Shown here piece by piece: positions 26,237 through 34,969 of a DNA stretch of 56,722 nt. This stretch comes from Bradyrhizobium jicamae. Its GTDB lineage: Bacteria; Pseudomonadota; Alphaproteobacteria; Rhizobiales; Xanthobacteraceae. The translations under genes and the position numbers were made by a program. Below the pieces are notes generated by a model. The model searched no databases, was not told the origin of the DNA, and worked only from the letters and a program-made list of their open reading frames with translations. The DNA lies in NCBI RefSeq assembly GCF_001440395.1, contig NZ_LLXZ01000194.1:71735-128456 (forward strand). The letters are read 5' to 3'. Each line of letters starts with the position of its first letter. Positions within the stretch are counted from its first letter, which is position 1.

Positions 26237-27811
26237 ATGACCATGAATCGACGCTTCTTTCTGGGCGCAGCCGCCGGCACCCTGGCGACCATGGGAAGTG
26301 CGCCGCCCAATCCGGCTTCCGCCCGGAATGCACGCGCAGCCGGGCAGGACCTCCACTATCGCAGCGTCAGCGAACTGCGGGCGCTGTTGGATGCGCGCAA
26401 GGTCTCCGCGGTCGAGCTGCTCGAGCAGAGCGTCCGCCGGATCGAGGCGCTGGATTCCCGCATCAATGCCGTGGTGGTGCGCGACTTCGAGCGGGGCCTT
26501 GCGACGGCGGTACAAGCGGATGCCGCGCTGGCGCGGGGCGAGCGCGGGCCGTTACTCGGCATACCCATGACGGTCAAGGAATCCTTCAATGTCGCGGGAT
26601 TGCCGACCACCTGGGGATTGCCGGCAGGCCGCGACTGGCGGCCGGCTGAAGACGCCGTTGCCGCTGCTCGCCTGAAGGCGGCCGGCGCCGTGATCCTCGG
26701 CAAGACCAATCTCGCAATCGCCATCGCCGACTGGCAGAGCTTCAATCCGATCTACGGCACGACAAACAATCCCTGGGACATCACGCGCACGGCCGGCGGA
26801 TCGTCCGGCGGCTCGGCGGCTGCACTGGCTGCCGGATACGTGCCGCTGGAGCTCGGTTCTGACCTCAGCGGCTCGACCCGGATACCGGCGCATTTGTGCG
26901 GTGTTTTCGCCCACAAGCCCACGTCCAATCTGGTCCCGCAACGCGGCCATGCGCCGCTGCGCTCGCCGGCGTTGGCGACCGATCTGACAAGTGGACTTGG
27001 CGTCTGCGGACCGATGGCTCGAACCGCTGCTGATCTTTCATTGGCGCTGGACGTGCTGGCAGGACCGGACGAGTCCGATGCGCTGGCTTACCGTCTTACC
27101 CTCCCGCCGGCGCGCCACGGAGCCTTGAAAGACTTTCGTGTCCTGATGCTCGATAGTCATCCCTTGTTGCCGGTGGCGAGCGAAATTCGCGCTGCGTTGG
27201 ATCAACTCGCGGGCAGGCTATCGGCTGCGGGCGCGAAAGTTGCGCGGTCAAGCGCGCTGCTGCCCGATCTCGCCGAAACCGCACGCTTGCACACCCGTAT
27301 GGTGCGCAACTTCGTCGCCTTCGGCCGGCCTCCGGAATTCTTCAAGCAACACCAGGACGAAGTTGCGGCACTCAAACCCGATGACGACAGTCTGAAGGCG
27401 TGGCGAACGCGCGCGCCCTTGCTTAATCATCACCAATGGATGGCGGCGGAAATCGCCCGCGCCCGGCTGCGCCAGCAATGGGCTGCCCTGTTCCGCGAAT
27501 TCGACGTGGTGCTGTGTCCGCCATTTTCGGTGGTCGCATTCCCGCACGACCAGAAGCCGGATCAGGAGCAGCGCACGATCGACATCGATGGCGAAACCCA
27601 CCCCTACCTCTCACTGATCGTCTGGTCGACGGTCGCGACGCCGCCGGGTTTGCCGGCCACGGTGATGCCGGTGGGCCGTTCCAAAGCCGGTCTTCCGATC
27701 GGCGTGCAGATCATCGGACCGTTGTTTGAAGACCGAACCCCGCTTGTCTTTGCGGGGTTGCTGGAGCGCGAATTCGGCGGTTTCGTCCGGCCACCGGAGC
27801 TTCAACTTTGA
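26237..27811 (+). CDS. Tat-exported amidase (amidase signature family)
   Basis: A 524-residue amidase signature enzyme that hydrolyses amides with a Ser-cisSer-Lys triad. The lysine is in G-I-P-M-T-V-K-E-S-F-N (about 116-126), and the two serines are in A-G-G-S-S-G-G-S-A-A and S-D-L-S-G-S-T-R-I-P-A. The N-terminus N-R-R-F-F-L-G-A-A-A-G followed by a hydrophobic stretch is a twin-arginine signal, so the enzyme probably folds in the cytoplasm and is exported. The ATG at 26237 is chosen because GGAGA stands six bases before it; the ATG at 26243 is an alternative, and the frame also opens at 26207. It is divergent from the CadC-like regulator. Confidence 0.92.
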   Translation: MTMNRRFFLGAAAGTLATMGSAPPNPASARNARAAGQDLHYRSVSELRALLDARKVSAVELLEQSVRRIEALDSRINAVVVRDFERGLATAVQADAALARGERGPLLGIPMTVKESFNVAGLPTTWGLPAGRDWRPAEDAVAAARLKAAGAVILGKTNLAIAIADWQSFNPIYGTTNNPWDITRTAGGSSGGSAAALAAGYVPLELGSDLSGSTRIPAHLCGVFAHKPTSNLVPQRGHAPLRSPALATDLTSGLGVCGPMARTAADLSLALDVLAGPDESDALAYRLTLPPARHGALKDFRVLMLDSHPLLPVASEIRAALDQLAGRLSAAGAKVARSSALLPDLAETARLHTRMVRNFVAFGRPPEFFKQHQDEVAALKPDDDSLKAWRTRAPLLNHHQWMAAEIARARLRQQWAALFREFDVVLCPPFSVVAFPHDQKPDQEQRTIDIDGETHPYLSLIVWSTVATPPGLPATVMPVGRSKAGLPIGVQIIGPLFEDRTPLVFAGLLEREFGGFVRPPELQL

Positions 27812-27869
27812 TTTGACCTTTCCGGAGAGCGATCCGATCCCACCCGTGAACAGCGGGCGGGAACCGATC

Positions 27870-27897
27870 CGGCGGATTACGCTTTGGTAATCCGCCG
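27870..27897. terminator. perfect hairpin after the Tat amidase
   Basis: CGGCGGATTAC and GTAATCCGCCG form an uninterrupted 11-base stem with a GCTTTG loop, 58 bases after the amidase stop. There is no T run. It is a probable transcription-end or RNA-stabilising hairpin between amidase and htpX. Confidence 0.6.
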
Positions 27898-28019
27898 TGC
27901 GTGCCCCCAGCCGCGCGGCGCCACGACGCACCATGGCCTCTTGAAGCGTCGGCGGGGCAGTTCCTACCTCTGGGATGCCAGCCACGGCTTATCGGCCGCA
28001 GGCTGTAGGGGAGACAACA

Positions 28020-28961
28020 ATGAGCTATCTGAAGACTGCCATTCTATTGGCCGGTCTTACCGGCCTCTTCATGGGCGTCGGCTATCTGATTGGCGGCGCC
28101 ACCGGTGCCATGATCGCGCTCGTGGTCGCGGCCGCCACCAACATATTTGCCTACTGGAATTCCGACCGCATGGTGCTGTCGATGTACGGCGCCCATGAGG
28201 TCGACCGCAACAGCGCGCCCGACCTCGTGCACCTCGTGGCCGAACTTGCCGGCCGCGCCGGCCTGCCGATGCCGCGCGTGTTTGTCATGGACGAGGCGCA
28301 GCCGAATGCGTTCGCCACCGGCCGCAATCCGCAGAACGCCGCGGTCGCCGTGACCACGGGCCTGATGCAACAGCTCAGCCGCGAGGAGCTCGCCGGCGTG
28401 ATCGCGCACGAGCTCGCGCACATCAAGAACCACGACACGCTCTTGATGACCATCACCGCGACCATTGCCGGTGCGATCTCGATGCTGGCGCAGTTCGGCA
28501 TGTTCTTCGGCGGCCATCGCAGCAACAACAGCGGCCCGGGCGTCATCGGCTCGATCGCCATGATGATCCTGGCGCCGCTCGGCGCCATGCTGGTGCAGAT
28601 GGCGATCAGCCGGACCCGCGAATACGCCGCCGACGATCTCGGCGCGCGCATCTGCGGCCAGCCGATGTGGCTTGCATCCGCCTTGAGCAAGATTGCGGGG
28701 GCCGCGCATGTGGTGCCGAACCCGGAAGCCGAGCGCAATCCGGCCACCGCGCACATGTTCATCATCAACCCGTTGTCGGGGCAGGGCATGGACAATCTGT
28801 TCACCACGCACCCCGCGACCGAGAACCGCATCGCCGCCTTGCAGCAGCTTGCGGCGCAGATGGGCGCGCAGGGCGGAACGCTTTCCGTCAATGACCGCGG
28901 CAACTACCCGCGCCGCGGCCCGTGGGGCCGGACTTCCGCCTCACGCGGACCGTGGGGTTAA
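28020..28961 (+). CDS. htpX: HtpX, membrane-bound zinc metalloprotease
   Basis: A 313-residue M48 peptidase involved in quality control of inner-membrane proteins. Two N-terminal membrane segments (about 6-25 and 29-48) precede the zinc motif H-E-L-A-H (about 136-140, in V-I-A-H-E-L-A-H-I-K-N-H), and the third zinc ligand Glu is in S-R-T-R-E-Y-A-A-D near 205. A further hydrophobic hairpin lies at about 148-200. The ATG at 28020 follows a GGGGAGACAACA ribosome site; in-frame codons upstream are not family-like. The glycine/arginine-rich end (R-G-P-W-G-R-T-S-A-S-R-G-P-W-G) is common in rhizobial versions. In many bacteria htpX responds to envelope stress. Confidence 0.96.
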   Translation: MSYLKTAILLAGLTGLFMGVGYLIGGATGAMIALVVAAATNIFAYWNSDRMVLSMYGAHEVDRNSAPDLVHLVAELAGRAGLPMPRVFVMDEAQPNAFATGRNPQNAAVAVTTGLMQQLSREELAGVIAHELAHIKNHDTLLMTITATIAGAISMLAQFGMFFGGHRSNNSGPGVIGSIAMMILAPLGAMLVQMAISRTREYAADDLGARICGQPMWLASALSKIAGAAHVVPNPEAERNPATAHMFIINPLSGQGMDNLFTTHPATENRIAALQQLAAQMGAQGGTLSVNDRGNYPRRGPWGRTSASRGPWG

Positions 28962-28975
28962 GCCGATAGAGCAGG

Positions 28976-29003
28976 AACCCGCCGCCGTCACCAGCGGCGG
29001 GTT
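28976..29003 (+). terminator. terminator hairpin after htpX
   Basis: AACCCGCCGC / GCGGCGGGTT with an eight-base loop, ending in GGGTTTCG, 15 bases past the htpX stop. It is a good intrinsic terminator shape with a short T run. Confidence 0.75.
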
Positions 29004-29124
29004 TCGTCGTGCCGGCGATCAGCCGATATCCTTTCTTCTTGCGCCGCTCCTGTTGGTGAAACCCTATGGAGCGATCGTGCTTGCCCCCTATCGTGATACA
29101 GCATCGCAAAAAGGGGATCCCGGC

Positions 29125-30018
29125 ATGGAACGGTTGGACGACCTCGAAGCATTCGTGGCCGTGGTCGAGAAGGGCAGTCAGGCTGCCGCCGCGCGCTACC
29201 TCCGGCGTCCGCTGCAATCCCTCAACCGCTCGCTGATCGCCCTGGAACGCGCCGTCGGTGTCGAACTCATCAAGCGCACGACGCGGCGATCGGAGCCGAC
29301 GGAAGCCGGGCGAACGTTCTACGCGCGCATCAAGCCGGCCGTTGCCGAAATCATCGAAGCGCGGAACGAAGCCGCCAACATTCGCGGAGAGGTCTCGGGT
29401 TCGCTGAAGATTGGCGCGCCGGTGCTGTTCGCTTCGTCCTATGTCGCACCGATCATCGGCCGCTTTCTAAAACTCTATCCGAATGTCGAGATCGAGCTGA
29501 AGGCATCCGATGATCAGGTCGATCTGGTTGCCGGCGGGATCGACATGGCGGTGCGGATCGGCGAGTCCGTCGACGAACAGCTGACCGCGCGGCGGTTGCA
29601 GGCGCTGCGCGTCGTGACGTGTGGCGCGCCGTCCTACCTCGCAGAGCGTGGCACTCCGAAACATCCAGACGAACTCGAAAATCATCACTGCGTGCTGCGG
29701 GCGAGCACCGGCGGGGCCGACAAATGGCCGTTTCGCATCGGCGGCAAGTTGCAGGCGGTGAGGGTTTCCGGTCGCTTTCACTCGAACAGCGCCGCGGCGA
29801 TCCGCGCGGTGGCCGGCGAAGGCATCGGCCTCGCGCAATTACCGCTTTGGCAGATCAGGGAGTTCGTCGAGCACGGCACGCTTGCGATCATTCTGCAGGA
29901 GTTCGAGACCGAGGGCATGCCGATCCAGCTTGTCTGGCCGCCGACGAAAGCGCCGCTGGAGCGCATGCGCCGCTTTGCCGATTTCCTCGCGAACGGTCTC
30001 AAGACGGAGCTGCTTTAA
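29125..30018 (+). CDS. LysR-family transcriptional regulator
   Basis: A 297-residue LysR regulator. The winged helix-turn-helix is at about 1-60 (L-E-A-F-V-A-V-V-E-K-G-S-Q-A-A-A-A-R-Y-L then L-E-R-A-V-G-V-E-L-I-K-R-T-T-R-R), and the effector-binding domain (about 90-290) contains the usual L-K-I-G-A-P-V and V-A-G-G-I-D-M-A-V-R-I-G segments. The ATG at 29125 fits the family; the frame is open much further upstream, but that overlaps htpX. It is convergent with the cytokinin-dehydrogenase-like gene and overlaps its end by four bases, so it is not a classic divergent LysR/target pair. Targets are unknown. Confidence 0.93.
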   Translation: MERLDDLEAFVAVVEKGSQAAAARYLRRPLQSLNRSLIALERAVGVELIKRTTRRSEPTEAGRTFYARIKPAVAEIIEARNEAANIRGEVSGSLKIGAPVLFASSYVAPIIGRFLKLYPNVEIELKASDDQVDLVAGGIDMAVRIGESVDEQLTARRLQALRVVTCGAPSYLAERGTPKHPDELENHHCVLRASTGGADKWPFRIGGKLQAVRVSGRFHSNSAAAIRAVAGEGIGLAQLPLWQIREFVEHGTLAIILQEFETEGMPIQLVWPPTKAPLERMRRFADFLANGLKTELL

Positions 30019-31439
30019 TCCTGGAATATTCGGTAGCCCGGCGTGAGCAGATTGGCCGGATCAAGGCGCTGCTTGATTTCGCTGAATCGCGGCCAGATCG
30101 ATCCGAAATGATCCCTCCAGTCGCCGTGGGACATCGTAAAGGCGCCGACCGGATACTGCACGCCGCCGGCACGGCGGATGCGATCATAGAGCGCCCGGTT
30201 CTGCGTCACCATGCGCTCCGCCGCAGCGGCATCGTTCGAGGCCGGCATGCGGATGACGTTGAACGGGAAGACGACGCTCTCGTCCGGCAGACGAAGCAGC
30301 GGCGTGCGGCATGCGCGCGTCTGCATTGGATAGCAGGTGATCCGTCCGAACGGCCCGACATCCGCCTCGGTCAATCCGGCAAGGATTTCGCGCGCAATCT
30401 GTTCCGCGTTGCGCCCGGGCAGGAATGTCAGCAGCCATGGCTTGGGCGTGGACCATTGGCCCTTCGATCGCAGCAGGGCTTCGAACTTTGCAAACGCGGC
30501 GGCGTCTTCACCATAGGTCAGGTCGGTTATCACGGCGGCGCTGCGCGAGTCCGATAGTCTCTTGAGCAGGGCTGCATCATCCGGCGGCCGGTCTCCGCTG
30601 TAGTACACGGCTCCGTCAAGCTGATATCGCCAGCCGCTGGCACCATCGGGGAGGATTGCTCCCTGCAACTGGTCGAAGCGTTCTTCCGCCAAGACGCGCC
30701 GCTGGTCGGCCATCAGTTCGGTCAGGCCAAGATAGAACAGTTGAAAGCGGCGCACGCGCTCCGGCGCGCGCTCCAGGCGCAAGGTCGCGCGTGTGATGAT
30801 ACCGCACTGGCCGAGCCCGGCGCGAACGGCGTCAAAGGCGGTCGGGTTCGATTCCGCCGAGCAGGTCAGTTCGCGGCCATCTCCAATAACGACGTCGAGT
30901 TCAAGAACATTGTCGGTCTGCATGCCGTGCCGGGAGGAAGCACCACCGATTCCGCCGACCGCCAGCGTGCCCCCGACCGACAGGCCGAGATAGTTGGTCA
31001 GCACCGGCGGCGTCAGGCCTTGCGCGAGCGTGGCGTCGAGCACGCTTTTCCAGGTGGCGCCGGCCTCGACCACAATGCGGTCCGCCCGGAGTTCACGGAT
31101 CGATTTGAGCCTGTTCATGTCGATCACGATGCCGTCCTCGCTCAGCGAGCGACCGTAGATCGAATGCCCCTGTCCGCGCGCCGCAACCTTCAGTCCTTCG
31201 CTTCCTGCCAGGCGCAACAGGCTGGCGACCTCCGCACTGGAAACCGGTTGTGCGACCGCGCGCGGCTCCCGATGGATCAGGCGACCGAAATCGCCGCTCG
31301 CCTCGGTGCGAAGGCCGTCGCGTGATGGCATTTCGGCGGCATTGGCCTGCGTGGCGGCGGTCAGGCCACAGCTGTGTGAAGTAACCGCAGCGGCGATACC
31401 GAGACTGGTGCCCAAAAATTCGCGTCTGTCTGACGTCAT
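30015..31439 (-). CDS. Tat-exported FAD-dependent oxidoreductase resembling cytokinin dehydrogenase
   Basis: A 474-residue flavoprotein. It has a twin-arginine signal (S-D-R-R-E-F-L-G, about 3-10) and a PCMH-type FAD domain with G-Q-G-H-S at 89-93; the His matches the residue that covalently holds FAD in plant cytokinin dehydrogenases (CKX). The stretch Y-L-G-L-S-V-G-G-T-L through R-H-G, N-V-L-E-L-D-V-V and G-L-G-Q-C-G-I-I-T-R-A is close to the CKX consensus, as are the C-terminal S-K-G-Q-W-S-T-P-K-P-W-L, G-R-I-T-C-Y-P-M, H-F-G-S-I-W-P-R-F and L-T-P-G-Y-R-I-F. At two acidic CKX positions the protein has Asn149 (plant T-D-Y-L, here T-N-Y-L) and Gln259 (plant Y-V-E-G, here Q-L-Q-G). GGAGG precedes the ATG at 31439. 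Family is sure; activity on cytokinins is not. Confidence 0.85.
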   Translation of the reverse strand: MTSDRREFLGTSLGIAAAVTSHSCGLTAATQANAAEMPSRDGLRTEASGDFGRLIHREPRAVAQPVSSAEVASLLRLAGSEGLKVAARGQGHSIYGRSLSEDGIVIDMNRLKSIRELRADRIVVEAGATWKSVLDATLAQGLTPPVLTNYLGLSVGGTLAVGGIGGASSRHGMQTDNVLELDVVIGDGRELTCSAESNPTAFDAVRAGLGQCGIITRATLRLERAPERVRRFQLFYLGLTELMADQRRVLAEERFDQLQGAILPDGASGWRYQLDGAVYYSGDRPPDDAALLKRLSDSRSAAVITDLTYGEDAAAFAKFEALLRSKGQWSTPKPWLLTFLPGRNAEQIAREILAGLTEADVGPFGRITCYPMQTRACRTPLLRLPDESVVFPFNVIRMPASNDAAAAERMVTQNRALYDRIRRAGGVQYPVGAFTMSHGDWRDHFGSIWPRFSEIKQRLDPANLLTPGYRIFQD

Positions 31440-31754
31440 GCAGCAATCCTCCATCGCCCAACCAAAAGCGAACTCAGTTGGGGTGATGTGAGTGAAGCTG
31501 GCTTCGATTATGCCGGGAAACAATTGCCGCCTTGCGCGATGGAGTTTCCCGCAAATCGGGATAGTTCTGGTGCCGTTGCGGCGGCCGCGGCGCAGATATC
31601 GTAGGGTGGGCAAAGCGTAGCGTGCCCACCATCAGCTAGTGCGATCGGTAATGATGGTGGGCACGGCGCGATCGCGCCTTTGCCCACCCTACGAAACTGC
31701 GAACTGATTTGCTTTCCGCGCAAGGGCAGGTCGCAGGCAGCGCCGTACCCAATC
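31440..31754. other. 315-base gap holding one family A repeat
   Basis: The gap between the cytokinin-dehydrogenase-like gene start and the SDR stop contains the family A copy at 31601-31692. The remaining 160 bases before the repeat (31440-31600) should include the flavoprotein's promoter, with GGAGG as its ribosome site; no operator-like repeat is evident. Confidence 0.6.
31601..31692. repeat. palindromic intergenic repeat, family A, copy 6
   Basis: Complete copy with GTAGGGTGGGCAAAGCGTAG and GCCTTTGCCCACCCTAC outer arms and the GTGCCCACCAT / ATGGTGGGCAC inner pair. It lies between two minus-strand genes, 63 bases after the SDR stop. Confidence 0.9.
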
Positions 31755-32534
31755 TCAAAACGCCGTATAGCCGCCATCGATCACAAAACAATCCGCCGTA
31801 TGATACGACGACGCCTTGCTCATGATGTATACCGCGATGCCGCCGAAATCCGTCGGCTCGCCGAAGCGCCGCACTGGAATGCGCGGCATCACATTGGCGA
31901 CGAATTTGTCGTTGGCCATGATGCCGGCGGTCATGTCGCTCTTGATCCAGCCGGGCAGGATCGCATTCGCGGTGACGCCGTGGCGCGCGAGCTCGACGGC
32001 GAGCGCGCGGCACAGCGCGTTCAGCGCCGCCTTCGTGCCGGCGTAATGCTCGTTGCGGGCGGTGCCGAACAGCGAGGCGAGGCTGGAGGTTGCGACCAGC
32101 CGGCCGAACTTGTCGCCGGCCTCCGCGCGCTCGGTCATGTGGCGGGCCGCCGCCTGGAATACGTGGAAGACGCCGTCGAGATTGGTCGCGAACATTCTTC
32201 GCCACTCTTCCTCGGTGCGGTCGATGAAGGATCGGCGTCCGCCGCCGCCGATACCGGCATTGGCAAAACAGCCATCGACGCGGCCGAATGTGTCGAGCGT
32301 CGCCTTCATCGCGGCCTTGACGGAGGCGGGATCGGAGACGTCGCAGATCTCTGTATGAACCTTGCCGGGGCCGGCCGACATGGTCGCCGCCGCGGCCTTG
32401 TTCTTGTCCGCGTTGCGGCCCCAGATCGAGACGTTGCAGCCCTGTGCGTTCAGCGCCTGCGCAATACCGAGGCCGATACCGCCATTGCCGCCGGTGATGA
32501 CGGCCGTGCGGCCGGTGAGGTCAAAGATGCTCAT
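31755..32534 (-). CDS. short-chain dehydrogenase/reductase (SDR)
   Basis: A 259-residue classical SDR. The cofactor motif T-G-G-N-G-G-I-G (about 14-21), N-A-G (about 95), catalytic Ser in the S-S-L-A-S stretch and Y-A-G-T-K (Y-x-x-x-K, about 160-164) are all present. The ATG at 32534 is chosen because the coenzyme motif then sits at the usual position; the 54 upstream codons are not family-like. It is divergent from the crotonase gene with 161 bases between starts and is probably part of the same acyl-CoA neighbourhood. A beta-hydroxyacyl or alcohol substrate is an inference. Confidence 0.9.
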   Translation of the reverse strand: MSIFDLTGRTAVITGGNGGIGLGIAQALNAQGCNVSIWGRNADKNKAAAATMSAGPGKVHTEICDVSDPASVKAAMKATLDTFGRVDGCFANAGIGGGGRRSFIDRTEEEWRRMFATNLDGVFHVFQAAARHMTERAEAGDKFGRLVATSSLASLFGTARNEHYAGTKAALNALCRALAVELARHGVTANAILPGWIKSDMTAGIMANDKFVANVMPRIPVRRFGEPTDFGGIAVYIMSKASSYHTADCFVIDGGYTAF

Positions 32535-32695
32535 GGGATGTTTCCAATTTGTTGAATGGCAGACTTGCGCCCGGTGGCGGGCAGATGTTCTGGCGCAAGC
32601 ATGGACAACGCCGTCAGGAAAATCAAATATGGGCGCGACATCATCAGGTCTTCCGCGCAGCGAAATAGCGCGTAAACACAAGTCAAGAGGAAACA

Positions 32696-33487
32696 ATGCA
32701 GTTCAAGCACGTCACGCTCGATTTCGACGGCCCGGTCGCCATTCTCAAGCTCGACCATCAGGAGGTGATGAACGCGGTCTCGATGGACATGTTGGGCGGT
32801 CTCGGCGAAGCGCTAGATGCGATCGACGACAGACGCGACGAAGTCCGCTGCGTCGTGCTGACGGGCGCCGGGCGCGCCTTCTGCACCGGCGCTAATCTGC
32901 AGGGCCGCAACAACCAGAAGCCCGGCAAGAGCAATGCCGGGCAATCGCTGGAGATCGGCTTTCACCCGTTCCTGCGTCGCATTCGCCGGCTGCATTGCCC
33001 GCTCGTCACCGCCGTCAACGGCCCCGCCGCGGGCGCCGGGATGAGCTTTGCATTGATGGGCGACATGATCCTGTGCGCGCGCTCTTCCTATTTCCTGCAG
33101 GCGTTCCGCCGTATCGGCCTGGTGCCGGATTGCGGCTCGACCTGGCTGTTGCCGCGGATGATCGGCAAGGCGCGCTCGGTAGAGCTGTCCTTGATGGGCG
33201 AGCGGCTGCCGGCCGAGAAGGCGCTCGAATGGGGCCTCGTCAACCGCGTCCATGACGATGCGGTATTGATGGAAGAGGCGATGAAGCTCGCGCATGATCT
33301 CGCCAACGGTCCGACGATTGCGCTGTCGCTGATCCGGAAACTCTATTGGGATAGCCCGGAAAACTCCTTCGAGGAACAGCTCAACCTCGAATATGAATCG
33401 CAGCGCCTCGCCGGCGCGGCGGAGGATTTCAAGGAAGGCGTCACCGCGTTCCTGGAAAAGCGTCCCGCCAAGTTCAAGGGCAAATGA
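32696..33487 (+). CDS. enoyl-CoA hydratase/isomerase family protein, PaaG-like
   Basis: A 263-residue crotonase-fold protein. The oxyanion-hole segments G-A-G-R-A-F-C-T-G-A (about 60) and A-A-G-A-G-M-S-F-A-L (about 110) are present, but neither of the two catalytic Glu of true hydratases is found (one is Ser, the other Phe). The stretch I-G-L-V-P-D-C-G-S-T-W-L-L-P-R is the fingerprint of PaaG-type isomerases, where the Asp is catalytic. This suggests double-bond or epoxide/oxepin isomerisation rather than hydration; substrate is unknown. Its end overlaps the next gene by four bases (ATGA), marking an operon with the phosphotransferase and DUF6285 genes. Confidence 0.88.
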   Translation: MQFKHVTLDFDGPVAILKLDHQEVMNAVSMDMLGGLGEALDAIDDRRDEVRCVVLTGAGRAFCTGANLQGRNNQKPGKSNAGQSLEIGFHPFLRRIRRLHCPLVTAVNGPAAGAGMSFALMGDMILCARSSYFLQAFRRIGLVPDCGSTWLLPRMIGKARSVELSLMGERLPAEKALEWGLVNRVHDDAVLMEEAMKLAHDLANGPTIALSLIRKLYWDSPENSFEEQLNLEYESQRLAGAAEDFKEGVTAFLEKRPAKFKGK

Positions 33488-34470
33488 TCGAGGAACAACT
33501 CGGACGCTGCGTCGCCTCCTGGTATCCGGGAGCGACCGGCGTCACCGGCGCCGCAAAACTCTCCGGGGGCGCCAGCCAGGAGACCTGGACGTTCGACATC
33601 GTGCACGCCAGCGGCAATGTAGGCGCCATCCTGCGCCGCGCGCCACCGGGCTATGGCGCCTCGCCGGGCCGTGCCGCCGGGCTCGACGCCGAGGCGACGC
33701 TGATGCAACTCGCGTATGATGCCGGCCTGCCGTCGCCGCGGGTGATGCACGTGCTGACGCCAGAGGACGAACTCGGCCGCGGCTTCATCATGCAGCGCAT
33801 CGAGGGCGAGACCATCGCGCGCAAGATCCTGCGCGACGAGCAATTCGCCAAGGCGCGACCGCTATTGGCGCGGCAGCTCGGCCGCGTGATTGCGGGCATC
33901 CATGGCCTGCCGGCGGCAAAACTGCCGAAGTTGCGCGAGATGAGCGCGACCAAGGAGATCGCCGACCTCGAGCGCGAATATCGCAGCTTCAACTGGCCGC
34001 GGCCAGTGTTCGAACTGGCGCTGCGCTGGCTGCGCGAGCGCGATCCTGGACAGTCGCAGGAGGTGACGCTGGTGCATGGCGATTTCCGCCACGGCAACCT
34101 CATCATCGGTCCCGATGGCGTTCGCGCCGTGCTGGATTGGGAACTCGCGCATTTCGGCGATCCGATGGAGGATCTCGGGTGGATCTGCGTCAACTCCTGG
34201 CGCTTCGGCGAGATCGACAAGCCGGTTGGCGGCTTCGGTACGCGCGAAGAGCTGTTCGCAGGCTATGAGGAAGCCGGCCGCACGGTCGATGCCGACAGGG
34301 TGATGTTCTGGGAAGTGATGGGCACGCTGCGCTGGGGCATCATGTGCTGCGGCATGATGCAGCGTTTTCGCAGCGGACCCGACCATTCGATGGAGCGCGC
34401 CATGATCGGGCGGCGTTCGTCGGAGACGGAAATCGATCTGTTGAGGTTGCTTGCTCCGAGAGGAGGGTGA
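33484..34470 (+). CDS. phosphotransferase family protein (aminoglycoside-phosphotransferase fold, ACAD10/11-like)
   Basis: A 328-residue kinase-fold protein. The catalytic loop reads L-V-H-G-D-F-R-H-G-N-L (about 195-205) and the metal-binding motif V-L-D-W-E-L-A-H-F-G-D-P (about 215-226), both intact. Such proteins sit next to, or are fused with, acyl-CoA dehydrogenases in ACAD10/11, where the kinase phosphorylates 4-hydroxyacyl-CoA as a step in its breakdown; that role here is inferred. The ATG overlaps the stop of the PaaG-like gene. The DUF6285 gene starts one base after its stop, as commonly seen for this pair. Confidence 0.9.
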   Translation: MIEEQLGRCVASWYPGATGVTGAAKLSGGASQETWTFDIVHASGNVGAILRRAPPGYGASPGRAAGLDAEATLMQLAYDAGLPSPRVMHVLTPEDELGRGFIMQRIEGETIARKILRDEQFAKARPLLARQLGRVIAGIHGLPAAKLPKLREMSATKEIADLEREYRSFNWPRPVFELALRWLRERDPGQSQEVTLVHGDFRHGNLIIGPDGVRAVLDWELAHFGDPMEDLGWICVNSWRFGEIDKPVGGFGTREELFAGYEEAGRTVDADRVMFWEVMGTLRWGIMCCGMMQRFRSGPDHSMERAMIGRRSSETEIDLLRLLAPRGG

Positions 34471-34471
34471 G

Positions 34472-34846
34472 ATGCAGGATGAGCCCACGCCTACCGAACT
34501 GATCAAGGCGGTCGCGGATTTCCTCCGCAACGAGATCGCACCGGGGATCAAGGGCCACAACGCCTTCAAGCTCCGCGTCGGCATCAACGCGCTTGACCTT
34601 GTGACGCGGCAGTTGGCGCTGGAGCAGGCGAGTGATGCGGCCGAGGCCGATCGGTTGAAGCAGTTGCTCGGCTCGGATGGCGCACTGTTCGAATTGAATC
34701 GTGCGCTCTGCGAAAAGATCGCCAGGGGCGAGGTCGATCTGCAGACGCCGGGGCTCACGGAACATCTGTGGCAGACGACCATGGACAAGCTCGCGGTCGA
34801 CCAGCCGAATTACGCTTCGTACAAACGGGAGTTGGGGAATAAGTAG
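34472..34846 (+). CDS. DUF6285 domain-containing protein
   Basis: A 124-residue, mostly helical, soluble protein without recognisable catalytic motifs. It begins P-T-P-T-E-L-I-K-A-V-A-D-F-L-R, typical of DUF6285, a family repeatedly found beside the phosphotransferase and acyl-CoA dehydrogenase genes of this type. The ATG at 34472 directly follows GAGGAGGGTGAG, an excellent ribosome site; an in-frame codon at 34451 inside the upstream gene is less likely. It may be a partner or stabiliser of the kinase; function is otherwise unknown. Confidence 0.82.
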   Translation: MQDEPTPTELIKAVADFLRNEIAPGIKGHNAFKLRVGINALDLVTRQLALEQASDAAEADRLKQLLGSDGALFELNRALCEKIARGEVDLQTPGLTEHLWQTTMDKLAVDQPNYASYKRELGNK

Positions 34847-34864
34847 GGTAGCGACCAACTCTCC

Positions 34865-34950
34865 CGTCATTGCGAGGAGCGCAAGCGACGAAGCAATCCA
34901 TCTATCCCCGGGTTGAGGCGTGGATTGCTTCGCTGCGTTCGCAATGACGG
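34865..34950. repeat. palindromic intergenic repeat, family B, copy 3
   Basis: Arms CGTCATTGCGAGGAGCGC and its complement TTCGCAATGACG with inner AAGCAATCCA / TGGATTGCTT. It fills the gap between the convergent DUF6285 and enoyl-CoA hydratase genes. Confidence 0.88.
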
Positions 34951-34969
34951 GGATGGAGCGTCGCGATCC

